The notes beneath the pieces were generated by a model. That model did not search any database, was not told where the DNA came from, and saw nothing but the letters and a program-made list of their open reading frames with translations. DNA of 64,000 nucleotides, taken from positions 1,116,001 to 1,180,000 of the forward strand of contig NZ_JAFBBT010000001.1 of NCBI RefSeq assembly GCF_016907335.1. The letters are read 5' to 3'. Shown in pieces: positions 17,971 to 25,709 of the stretch (positions are counted from its first letter, which is position 1; every line of letters starts with the position of its first letter). The stretch is from Curtobacterium herbarum (GTDB lineage Bacteria > Actinomycetota > Actinomycetes > Actinomycetales > Microbacteriaceae). The translations under genes were made by a program, and so were the position numbers.

Positions 17971-18078
17971 CCAGCGGGCCCGGAGCCCGGCGCCGCGGGG
18001 CCCCGGGGCCGGAGCCAGGCCCAAGCCCCGGCCCAGAGTCAGGGCCGGGCGACCGGCATCCCGTCCTACGATGAACCG

Positions 18079-19464
18079 GTGACCTCCACGACGGCGACGC
18101 AGCCGAGCCTCTTCGAGCCGCGACACCTCGTCGCCACCGTGGGCATGGTCGCGATCGTCGCCGTCTCGGCGTTCCAGAACCTGGCGATGACGACGATCAT
18201 GCCCGTGATCGCCGCCGACCTGCACGGTGAGGCGCTGTACTCCCTGAGCTTCGCGGCGCCCCTGGCAGCCGGCGTGCCGGGCATGGTGCTGGCGGGCAAC
18301 TGGACGGACCGCGCGGGTGGCCGCGTCGTCGCGTGGGTGTCCGCCGCGCTCTTCGCGCTCGGTACCGCGGTCGTGATGCTCGCCCCGACGATGCCGGTCT
18401 TCCTGGCCGGACGACTGGTCGAGGGCTTCGGCGCGGGCGCGATCGACGTCGTCCTCTACGTGCTGGTCGCGCGGGTCTTCCCCGCCGAGCTGCACGGCGC
18501 GGTGTTCGCCGGGTTCGCGGCCGCGTGGGTCGTGCCGGCACTGATCGGTCCGGCGCTCGCGGGCATCGTCACCGACGCGTTCGGCTGGCACTGGGTGTTC
18601 GCGGGTGCGCTGGGCATCGCGGTGGTCGCGTTCGCGTGCCTGGTCCCGACGCTCCGCCGGCTGCACGCACCCGTCCTGGAGGCACGCCCTCCCTGGCAGG
18701 GCGGCCGCATCGGGTGGTCGGTCGGTGCCGCCGTCGCGGTCCTGCTGCTCAACCTCGCCCCGGACCTGCCCGTGCCGGTCCGGATCGCCTCGGTCGTCGT
18801 CGGGCTCGTCGGCGCGTGGATGGCACTCCGTCCGCTGCTGCCGCGCCGGACGTTCACCGGCGGCCCCGGTCTGCCGTCGGTGGTCCTGCTCCGCGGGGTC
18901 CTGGCCGCGGGCTTCTTCGGCAGCGAGGCGTACGTGCCGTTCCTGCTGCAGGCCCAGCACGGGCTGAGCGCCGCCACGGCCGGGCTCGCCCTCACCGTGG
19001 CGGCGCTGAGCTGGGCGTCGGCCAGTTGGGCGCACGGACGACTGGGTGAGGAGCGGTTGCCCGCCGCCCGTGCGTTCGCCGCGGGCCTCGGACTGGTGCT
19101 GGTGAGCCTGCTGGTGGCCCTCGCGGTGGCGTTGTTCGACCTGCCCGCCTGGGTGCTCGTCGCCGGGTGGTTCGTCGGTGGTGCGGGCATGGGGGTCGCG
19201 TACCCGCGGACGTCGATGCTGACGCTCCGGTTCTCCCGCGAGGGCGACGACGGCTTCGCGAGCTCCGCCCTGACGATCGCGGACGCGGCGGGCAGCGTCG
19301 TCGGGCTCGCGGTCGCCGGGCTGCTGTTCACGGCTGCCGGCGGTCAGGACGAGCCGGCCGCCTTCACACTGGTGTTCGTGGCGATGACCGTGATCGCCCT
19401 CGTGGGGTTCGTCGCCGTCCGCCGGCTCGGACCGGTCCCGCCCCCGCCCGTGTCGGACGGGTAG
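18079..19464 (+). CDS. MFS transporter, drug:H+ antiporter type
   Basis: A 461-residue protein with about 14 hydrophobic helices. The loop after helix 2 (GNWTDRAGGRVV) is a degenerate form of the MFS GxxxDRxGRR motif, and AGRLVEGFGAGAIDVVLYVLVA in helix 4-5 resembles DHA2-type exporters. It probably exports a small hydrophobic compound; the substrate is unknown. The GTG at 18079 lies six bases after TACGAT (18067-18072), again a leaderless layout. A lipoprotein gene follows 28 bp downstream. Confidence 0.85.
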   Translation: MTSTTATQPSLFEPRHLVATVGMVAIVAVSAFQNLAMTTIMPVIAADLHGEALYSLSFAAPLAAGVPGMVLAGNWTDRAGGRVVAWVSAALFALGTAVVMLAPTMPVFLAGRLVEGFGAGAIDVVLYVLVARVFPAELHGAVFAGFAAAWVVPALIGPALAGIVTDAFGWHWVFAGALGIAVVAFACLVPTLRRLHAPVLEARPPWQGGRIGWSVGAAVAVLLLNLAPDLPVPVRIASVVVGLVGAWMALRPLLPRRTFTGGPGLPSVVLLRGVLAAGFFGSEAYVPFLLQAQHGLSAATAGLALTVAALSWASASWAHGRLGEERLPAARAFAAGLGLVLVSLLVALAVALFDLPAWVLVAGWFVGGAGMGVAYPRTSMLTLRFSREGDDGFASSALTIADAAGSVVGLAVAGLLFTAAGGQDEPAAFTLVFVAMTVIALVGFVAVRRLGPVPPPPVSDG

Positions 19465-19492
19465 CCTGGCAGACCCGGAACGAGGAGGAACC

Positions 19493-20089
19493 GTGCGCCG
19501 CACCGCAGTCGCCGTCCTGACCGCCGCACTCGCGGCGACGACGGTCGTGCTCGCGGGCTGCACCGGCACCACGACGGCCGCGCCGACACCGGTCCGGAGC
19601 ACCGACCTGACGAGTTCCGACGGCGGCTTCGCGGAGAACGCGGTGATCGGTGTCGTCCTGACCGAGGACGCGGGGACGCCGAGCGACTCGGGGGACGGCC
19701 GCTCCCTCGCCACCCGCTTCCGCGAGGAGCTGACCGAGGCCGGCTTCCGCCCGGACATCCGCGTCGCCACCGGCGACCAGCCCGCGCGGCAGCGTGCGGC
19801 GGTCCGCGACCTGGTGCGGACCGGTGCGAAGGCGCTGCTGGTCCGTGCCGCGGATGCGTCGGCGCTCCGCACCGAGCTCCGCACCGCGCACGACGCCGGG
19901 GTCGTGGTGGTCGCGCTCGACGGGGCGCTGCCGTCCTCCGGCGGCGGCAACGACGGACTGTCCTCGGACTACCGCGTCGACGGCGGCGACTCGGACGCGG
20001 CGCTGGTCAGTCGGGCGGTCGACACGGTGTCGTCGCTGCAGCGTGGCGAGGAACCCGCGGAGCAGGGCGAGGAACCCGCGGGCCAGTAG
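19493..20089 (+). CDS. Lipoprotein with a degenerate sugar-binding-protein domain
   Basis: A 198-residue secreted lipoprotein. The signal peptide MRRTAVAVLTAALAATTVV ends in a lipobox LAGC, with the lipidated Cys at about 23. The rest resembles the N-terminal lobe of periplasmic binding proteins of the ribose/LacI type (IGVVLTEDAG, RQRAAVRDLVRTGAKALLVRA, AGVVVVALDGALP). It is much shorter than a full binding protein (about 300 residues), so the second lobe is missing. A TAGCCT box at about 19462 and GAGGAGG before the GTG support separate expression. Function unknown. Confidence 0.75.
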   Translation: MRRTAVAVLTAALAATTVVLAGCTGTTTAAPTPVRSTDLTSSDGGFAENAVIGVVLTEDAGTPSDSGDGRSLATRFREELTEAGFRPDIRVATGDQPARQRAAVRDLVRTGAKALLVRAADASALRTELRTAHDAGVVVVALDGALPSSGGGNDGLSSDYRVDGGDSDAALVSRAVDTVSSLQRGEEPAEQGEEPAGQ

Positions 20090-20110
20090 CGCTCGGGCCG
20101 GAGGCTCGGG

Positions 20111-20692
20111 TCAGCTCCACCAGGCCGGGAACGATCGGGTGATCGTCTCGACCAGGGCCTTGCGGGACCGTCGCGGGCCGCCGAGCCAGGCCTCGATCGC
20201 GCCGACGAAGCCCTGCGCGACGAAGCCGGCGGCGACCTCGTCGATGATCTCGGGCTTGACGGCCGGGTCGAGCTCGCGGATGTGCGTCGTGCTCGACTCC
20301 GTGAAGTGGTCGACGAGCAGGCGGTGCAACGAGGCGTCCGCCGGGTCGGGGAGGGCGAGCGCGTAGATCTCGCGGTGCGCCGTCACGTGGTCGACGACCG
20401 CGTTGATGCCGCGGCGGGTGATCGCGGCGAGCTCGTCCGGGCCGGCACCGTGGTCGACGGCCGCGCGCCGGGCGTCGGAGTCGTCCTGCCGGATGCGGTC
20501 GAGTTCGGGCGTCAGGACTTCGGCGAGCAGCGAGCCGGGGGAGACCGCGTGCGAGTAGAACGTCGCGCGGTTGATGCCGGCGGCGCGGGTGACGTCGGCG
20601 ACCGTGATCTGCGAGACCGGACGGTCGGCGGCGAGCCGCAGGACGGCCTCGCGGAGCGCCGCGGTGGTGTGCAGGATCCGAGCGTCGACCAT
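20111..20692 (-). CDS. TetR family transcriptional regulator
   Basis: A 193-residue repressor. The N-terminal helix-turn-helix (about 25-60) reads ITVADVTRAAGINRATFYSH, and the rest is the variable ligand-binding helical domain. The ATG at 20692 has GGGAGGAG eight bases upstream, which excludes the longer ORF. It is divergent from the Bcr/CflA transporter gene at 21062 and may control that gene, the usual arrangement for drug-efflux regulators. No obvious palindromic operator stands out in the repeat-rich 369-bp gap. Confidence 0.88.
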   Translation of the reverse strand: MVDARILHTTAALREAVLRLAADRPVSQITVADVTRAAGINRATFYSHAVSPGSLLAEVLTPELDRIRQDDSDARRAAVDHGAGPDELAAITRRGINAVVDHVTAHREIYALALPDPADASLHRLLVDHFTESSTTHIRELDPAVKPEIIDEVAAGFVAQGFVGAIEAWLGGPRRSRKALVETITRSFPAWWS

Positions 20693-20751
20693 GACGCTCC
20701 TCCCATCTCGATCGGTCCCGCGACGTGCGCGCGGTCGGGAGTCCGACGGTA

Positions 20752-20922
20752 CCGCACCGCCCGGTCGGGCCACGCGTCCGCCGCACCGCCGGCCCGGCCA
20801 CGGGTGTGCCGCACCGCCGGCCCGGCCACACGTCTGCCGCACCGGCGTCGGGGACGCACGGCGTGCCTCCGGGGCGTGGGCGGCACCGTGGCCGCGTGGC
20901 CGCGTGGCCGCGTGGCCGACGC
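20752..20922. repeat. Two short tandem repeats in the TetR-MFS intergenic region
   Basis: A 28-bp unit starting GCCGCACCG recurs at 20780, 20808 and 20836, with a degenerate copy at about 20752. Further on, an 8-bp unit GTGGCCGC is repeated about four times at 20889-20920. Both lie upstream of the Bcr/CflA transporter promoter. Confidence 0.75.
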
Positions 20923-20961
20923 CGAGCCAGGCCGTGGAGCGCGGACCGTCCCGTCCGACGG

Positions 20962-20991
20962 TTGTCGCCCGTCCGGACGAACCCGTACCAT
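20962..20991 (+). promoter_or_regulatory. Promoter of the Bcr/CflA-type transporter gene
   Basis: TTGTCG (20962-20967) and TACCAT (20986-20991) are 18 bases apart, close to the sigma-70-like consensus. The start codon is about 70 bases downstream with a good ribosome site, so this gene, unlike many neighbours, has a leader. Confidence 0.6.
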
Positions 20992-21061
20992 GGTGGAACG
21001 GACCGAATCGATTCGAGCGGCCGATCCCACCCTCTTCTCATCCCCTCCGGAGGATCCCCTC

Positions 21062-22318
21062 GTGTCCGCGCCCGCGACCACCGGTTCCCACAAGATCGTC
21101 CTGCACCCCGGCGACTCGCTGACCCGTGCCCAGCGTCTGGTCTACGTCTTCGTGCTCGGTGCGCTCACCGCGCTCGGGCCGTTCACGATCGACCTGTACC
21201 TGCCGGCGTTCCCGTCGCTCGAGCGGGACCTCGGCATCTCCGAGGGTGCCGTCCAGCTCACCCTGACGGCGACGACCCTCGGCTTCGCGGTCGGGCAGCT
21301 GCTCGTCGGTCCGTGGAGCGACAAGGTCGGTCGCCGACTGCCGCTCATCGTCGCGACGAGCGTGCACGTCGTCGCGTCGATCTGCGCCGCCCTCGCGCCG
21401 AACGTCGAGGTCCTCGCCGTGTTCCGCGTGCTGCAGGGCATGGGCGCCGCGGCCGGAGGCGTCGTCGCGATGGCGACCGTCCGCGACCTGTTCGGCGGCA
21501 AGCCGCTCGTCCGGATGCTCTCGCGTCTGGCGATGGTCAACGGGCTGGCGCCGATCCTCGCACCGCTCATCGGCTCGCAGATGCTCCGGTTCGTCTCGTG
21601 GCGCGGGATCTTCGTGTTCCTCGCCTGCTACGGCACCGCCGTCGTGATCGCGTCGATCCTGCTCATCGTCGAGACCCTGCCGAAGGAGCGTCGCCAGGAG
21701 GCCGGGCACTCCACCATCGGGCAGCGGTACCGTGCCCTCTTCTCGGACCGGATCTTCGTCGGCGTCGCCCTGATCGGCGCGATGGTGTTCAGCGGGCTGT
21801 TCTCGTACCTCAGCGCGTCGCCGTTCCTGTTCCAGGGGGTGTTCGGGCTCGATCCGCAGCAGTACGGGCTGCTCTTCGCGGTGAACTCGGTCGGCGTCGT
21901 CCTCGGTGTGCAGATCTCGTCGCGACTGGCGCAGCGGGTCGGTCCGCAGTGGATCCTGGCGTGCTCGACCGCGACGCTGTTCCTCGCTGCCCTGGCGATC
22001 GTGGTCCTCGACCAGCTCGGCGCCGGGCTCATCGGTGTGCTCGTCCCGCTGTGGTTCTACATCGCCGCGTGCGGGTTCTCGTTCCCGCTCGTGCAGGTGA
22101 TCGGACTCGCCTCGCACGGCAAGGAGGCGGGGACCGCCGCCTCGCTCCTCGGTGCCCTGAACTTCGGCGTCGCCGGGCTGATCTCCCCGGTCGTCGGGCT
22201 GCTCGGCATCGCGACCGCCACCCCGATGGCGCTCGTGATGGGCTCCACCGCGGCCGTCGCGATCCTGGTGCTCTGGGTCGTGGTCCGGCCGCGCACCGTC
22301 CCGGCGCTGACGCACTGA
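21062..22318 (+). CDS. Multidrug efflux MFS transporter, Bcr/CflA family
   Basis: A 418-residue exporter with 12 helices. TIDLYLPAFPSLERDLG in helix 1 and GPWSDKVGRRLPL after helix 2 (the MFS antiporter motif) are signatures of the Bcr/CflA group, and VLQGMGAAAGGVVAMATVRD is in helix 4-5. Family members expel bicyclomycin, chloramphenicol and related drugs by proton antiport. The GTG at 21062 follows GGAGGA; the long upstream ORF is only open frame. A divergent TetR gene is the likely regulator. Confidence 0.9.
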   Translation: MSAPATTGSHKIVLHPGDSLTRAQRLVYVFVLGALTALGPFTIDLYLPAFPSLERDLGISEGAVQLTLTATTLGFAVGQLLVGPWSDKVGRRLPLIVATSVHVVASICAALAPNVEVLAVFRVLQGMGAAAGGVVAMATVRDLFGGKPLVRMLSRLAMVNGLAPILAPLIGSQMLRFVSWRGIFVFLACYGTAVVIASILLIVETLPKERRQEAGHSTIGQRYRALFSDRIFVGVALIGAMVFSGLFSYLSASPFLFQGVFGLDPQQYGLLFAVNSVGVVLGVQISSRLAQRVGPQWILACSTATLFLAALAIVVLDQLGAGLIGVLVPLWFYIAACGFSFPLVQVIGLASHGKEAGTAASLLGALNFGVAGLISPVVGLLGIATATPMALVMGSTAAVAILVLWVVVRPRTVPALTH

Positions 22319-22384
22319 CCGGGTTCTCCACAGGGCGTCCGGACGTCCGGACGGCGGGAGCGGCGCGTCCCTAGGCTGTGCCGC

Positions 22385-24397
22385 ATGGACGACGACGCGG
22401 TGGAGCAGGCACGGGCAGCGGCGGTGGCTGCGCGCGCGGCAGCGGACGAGGCGGTGCGACTGGCAGAGGACGCGGCGCGGCGGGCCGAGGAGCTCGCGGC
22501 CGCCCTGCAGCCCGCTCCGGAGGCTCGGCGCACGTCCGACGCCGAGCCGACGCCCGTCGCGTCGCCTGTGGTCGCAGCGCCCGTGGCTCCCGTGGCGTCT
22601 GCACCGCCCGTGGCGCCCGTGGCGCCTGCACCGCCCGCGGCACCCGTGGCGCCAGTGGCGTCCGGTCCGCTCGGTGCCGAGGCGGTCGCCGCCGTCCGGC
22701 AGGGCTACCAGCTCGCGGGCAGCGTGCTCGAGCTCGGCGTCCTCGTCAACGGCGACGCGGTCCCCGACGTGCCGATCCGCATCCCGCTCGGCATGCTCAA
22801 CCGGCACGGCCTGGTGGCCGGTGCGACGGGCACCGGCAAGACCCGCACCCTCCAGCTGCTCGCCGAGCAGATCGCCACCGCCGGGGTGCCGGTCTTCGCC
22901 GCGGACGTGAAGGGCGACCTCTCCGGCCTCGGGCTGCCCGGTGCGCCGAGCGACCGCCTGCTCGAGCGGACGACGGGGATCGGCCAGGACTGGTCACCCG
23001 CAGCCGTGCCGGTGGAGCTGTACTCCCTGGGCGGGCAGGGGACCGGGGTGCCGATCCGGGCGACGGTGTCCGGCTTCGGTCCGCTGCTGCTCGCCAAGGT
23101 CCTCGGGCTGAACCACACGCAGGAGTCCTCACTCGGCCTGGTGTTCCACTACGCCGAACGCGCCGGGCTGCCCCTGGTGGACCTCACCGACCTGCGGAGT
23201 GTCCTGACCTTCCTGACCAGCGCCGCGGGCACGGCGGAACTGGCGGAGCTCGGCGGGCTGTCCAAGCAGACCGCGGGCGTCATCCTCCGCGAGCTCATCA
23301 CGTTCGCCGACGCCGGCGCCGACCAGTTCTTCGGCGAGCCGGAGATCGACACCCGGCTGTTCCTCCGGCGGACGGCCGACGGACCGGGCATCGTGAGCCT
23401 GCTCGAGGTGCCGGGCGTGCAGGACCGGCCGGAGGTCTTCTCCACCTTCCTGATGTGGCTGCTGGCCGAACTGTTCAACGAGCTGCCCGAGGTGGGGGAC
23501 CGCGACCGTCCGGAACTCGTGTTCTTCCTCGACGAGGCACACCTGCTGTTCGACGGCGCCTCGAAGGACTTCCGCGACCAGATCGTCCGGACCGTCCGGC
23601 TGATCCGCTCGAAGGGCGTCGGCATCGTGTTCGTCACCCAGAGCCCCGAGGACCTGCCGAGCGAGGTCCTGGCGCAGCTCGGGTCACGCATCCAGCACCA
23701 GCTCCGTGCGCACACCCCGGACGACGCCAAGGCCCTCCGCGCGGCGGTGTCGACGTACCCGACGAGCGACTACGACCTGGCGCAGGTGCTGACCTCCCTG
23801 GCGACCGGTGAGGCGATCGTCACCGTGATGGACGAACGCGGTGCGCCGACCCCGGTGGCGTGGACCCGGCTCCGGGCACCGCGCGGCTCGATGGACCCGA
23901 TGCCCGCCGACGTGATGCGGGCGCGTGTGGACGCCTCGCCGCTCCTCGCGACCTACGGCACCCGGGTCGACCCGGACTCGGCGCACGAGATGCTCGCCCG
24001 CCGGCTCGAGTCGGCGGCGGCCCAGGCGGCGGCGGAGGACGCAGCCGAGGCAGCTGCCGAGGCGGCTGCCGACGCCGAGCGTGCGGCCGCGACGGCACAG
24101 GCCGAGGCCGCGCGCCGAGCGGCAGCGGACGCGAAGCGCGAGGCGAAGGAACGCGCGGCAGCGCAGGCGGAGTACGAGAAGGCGCAGCGGGACGTCGAGC
24201 GTGCCGACCGCGCGGCAGCGGAACGGCGATCGCGCTCGTCGGCGCGGTCGGGACGGTCGGGACGGTCGTCGACCTCGCGGTCGAGCGGCGACCCGCTGAG
24301 CGACCTGCTCGGTGGTGCGCTCGGCAGCTCGCTCGGACGGTCGATCGCGAAGGAGGTCGTCCGGGGCGTGTTCTCGACGCTGCGCCGGCGCCGGTGA
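22385..24397 (+). CDS. HerA-like ATPase, DUF853 family
   Basis: A 670-residue P-loop ATPase related to HerA/FtsK translocases. The N-terminal 45 residues form an Ala-rich coiled coil, followed by a Pro/Val/Ala linker. The Walker A is GATGTGKTRTLQLL, Walker B is ELVFFLDEAHLLF, and VFVTQSPEDLPSEVLAQLGSR is the arginine/sensor region typical of DUF853. The C-terminal 130 residues are another charged Ala/Glu/Arg coiled coil plus Ser/Arg-rich tail. ATG 22385 follows TAGGCT (22372-22377) by seven bases. DUF853 proteins are widespread in actinobacteria; their task is not established. Confidence 0.85.
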   Translation: MDDDAVEQARAAAVAARAAADEAVRLAEDAARRAEELAAALQPAPEARRTSDAEPTPVASPVVAAPVAPVASAPPVAPVAPAPPAAPVAPVASGPLGAEAVAAVRQGYQLAGSVLELGVLVNGDAVPDVPIRIPLGMLNRHGLVAGATGTGKTRTLQLLAEQIATAGVPVFAADVKGDLSGLGLPGAPSDRLLERTTGIGQDWSPAAVPVELYSLGGQGTGVPIRATVSGFGPLLLAKVLGLNHTQESSLGLVFHYAERAGLPLVDLTDLRSVLTFLTSAAGTAELAELGGLSKQTAGVILRELITFADAGADQFFGEPEIDTRLFLRRTADGPGIVSLLEVPGVQDRPEVFSTFLMWLLAELFNELPEVGDRDRPELVFFLDEAHLLFDGASKDFRDQIVRTVRLIRSKGVGIVFVTQSPEDLPSEVLAQLGSRIQHQLRAHTPDDAKALRAAVSTYPTSDYDLAQVLTSLATGEAIVTVMDERGAPTPVAWTRLRAPRGSMDPMPADVMRARVDASPLLATYGTRVDPDSAHEMLARRLESAAAQAAAEDAAEAAAEAAADAERAAATAQAEAARRAAADAKREAKERAAAQAEYEKAQRDVERADRAAAERRSRSSARSGRSGRSSTSRSSGDPLSDLLGGALGSSLGRSIAKEVVRGVFSTLRRRR

Positions 24398-24452
24398 CGG
24401 TCGGCGTACTCGGGTGCCGGGTGCAGTCGGTGCCCGACGGCAGGAGCCCTCG

Positions 24453-25094
24453 CTAGCGCCGCCCGAGCCCCAGGGCCTCGGCGATCAGCAGCCCGGCGAC
24501 CAGCAGCACGGTCACGCCGCCGACGAGCACGTACGCCCGGGGACGCTCGTACCAGGCGCGGATGCCGGGCCAGCGCCGGGCGAACTCCCGCGACGACATC
24601 GGCCGGGGGAGCCGGGTGGTCCGGACGTCCAGGACGTCGACAAGGCGGTCGATCCCGTCGTCGCCCCAGACCTCGCCCCGCATCCGGAAGAGTGGGTCAC
24701 CGGCCGCATCGACGGCGACGAGTTCGCGACTGGTGCGGTCGACCGCGGCACCGTGGGTGACGGCGAGCACGATCTCGTGCACCTGGGACCGGAAGAACGA
24801 GCGACGAGCGCTGAGGATCCCGCGGATCGTGACCCGGTCCGGGTCGAGCGCGACGAAGGACGACCGCAGGCGCAGGAACACGGCGAGGACGGCCGCGGTG
24901 AAGAGCCCGACCACGCCGCCGACGACGAGCCACGGGCCGTTCGGCACGGCGACCCAGACGACGGCGACGGCGATCGGGACGGCCGAGAAGCCGATGCTCA
25001 GCGCCGTCGAGCGCACGAGAGCAGCCCGCGGTCGGATGACCACGTCTGCGGTGCTGGTGTCGAGCGGTGTCGCTCGTGCCGTCGTTGCCCCCAC
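24453..25094 (-). CDS. Membrane protein with a bacterial PH-like domain
   Basis: A 213-residue protein. Two adjacent transmembrane helices (about 33-75: SIGFSAVPIAVAVVWVAVP and WLVVGGVVGLFTAAVLAVFL) are followed by a PH-like beta segment (FVALDPDRVTIRGILSARRSFFRS) and a third helix near the C-terminus (YVLVGGVTVLLVAGLLIAEAL). The GTG at 25094 has GAGGAGG upstream, excluding the much longer ORF. Function unknown. It lies tail-to-tail with the HerA-like ATPase gene. Confidence 0.7.
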   Translation of the reverse strand: MGATTARATPLDTSTADVVIRPRAALVRSTALSIGFSAVPIAVAVVWVAVPNGPWLVVGGVVGLFTAAVLAVFLRLRSSFVALDPDRVTIRGILSARRSFFRSQVHEIVLAVTHGAAVDRTSRELVAVDAAGDPLFRMRGEVWGDDGIDRLVDVLDVRTTRLPRPMSSREFARRWPGIRAWYERPRAYVLVGGVTVLLVAGLLIAEALGLGRR

Positions 25095-25461
25095 GGCAGG
25101 CCTCCTCGTCCCCGAACCGCACCGGATCGCCCGCCGGCCACCCCGGGTACCGGGGCTCGACCGCATGGGCGACGCTCGCGCCGGGTCCGACTCGCAGTCG
25201 GTCCCGTGACGGCGCTCGTGCCGTCCGATGCTCCTGAGCCGACCGGGTCCCTCCGGCGTGCTCGGTCCGGTCAGCATAGGGGAGAGATCGGCACCGGGAC
25301 AGGCCGGACGCCGCTTCGTGGACGGTGTCCAGCGGACGGGGTGCGTGCTGGTCCGCAGCCTGGGGGACCAGCGGTGGGCGGGCCTCCAGGCCGGACCGGC
25401 GAGACGGGCCGGACAGGCCCACCAGGCCCACCAGGGAACAGGTGGGACACAGCCCGGAACG

Positions 25462-25497
25462 ACGGAACCCCCGCAGCGTGCGCTGCGGGGGTTCCGT
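25462..25497 (-). terminator. Terminator after tRNA-Ser
   Basis: A 17-bp perfect stem (ACGGAACCCCCGCAGCG and its complement), ten bases beyond the 3' end of the tRNA on the minus strand. Confidence 0.75.
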
Positions 25498-25507
25498 CTC
25501 GATCTGC

Positions 25508-25591
25508 GGAGGATGGGGGATTCGAACCCCCGAGGGCTTGCACCCAACACGCTTTCCAAGCGTGCGCCATAGGCCACTAGGCGAATCCTCC
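25508..25591 (-). tRNA. tRNA-Ser (anticodon GGA)
   Basis: An 84-base class II tRNA. Acceptor arms GGAGGAT / ATCCTCC pair fully, the T-loop is GGTTCGAATCC, the anticodon loop CTTGGAAAG gives GGA, and the long variable arm expected of serine tRNAs is present. CCA is not encoded. Confidence 0.97.
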
Positions 25592-25709
25592 GTGCCACCA
25601 CCTCGCGGTGACGACACCCCATGGTACAGGTCGGCGAGGGTGCTCACGACCATCGGCCCTCACGGGTGCTCCGGAGGTCCAAGCACCTGCGAGGTCTACC
25701 CTGGGGAAG

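Noticed and set aside
16624..19950. 1108-codon minus-strand ORF
   Set aside because: It lies opposite cystathionine gamma-synthase and MFS genes and is a high-GC shadow rich in Arg/Asp/Gly with no family features.
25508..25591. tRNA-Ser or tRNA-Pro as the attachment site of the mobile element
   Set aside because: The composition change and integrase are at acs (49541), not at either tRNA, and no tRNA fragment repeat was seen near 49541.
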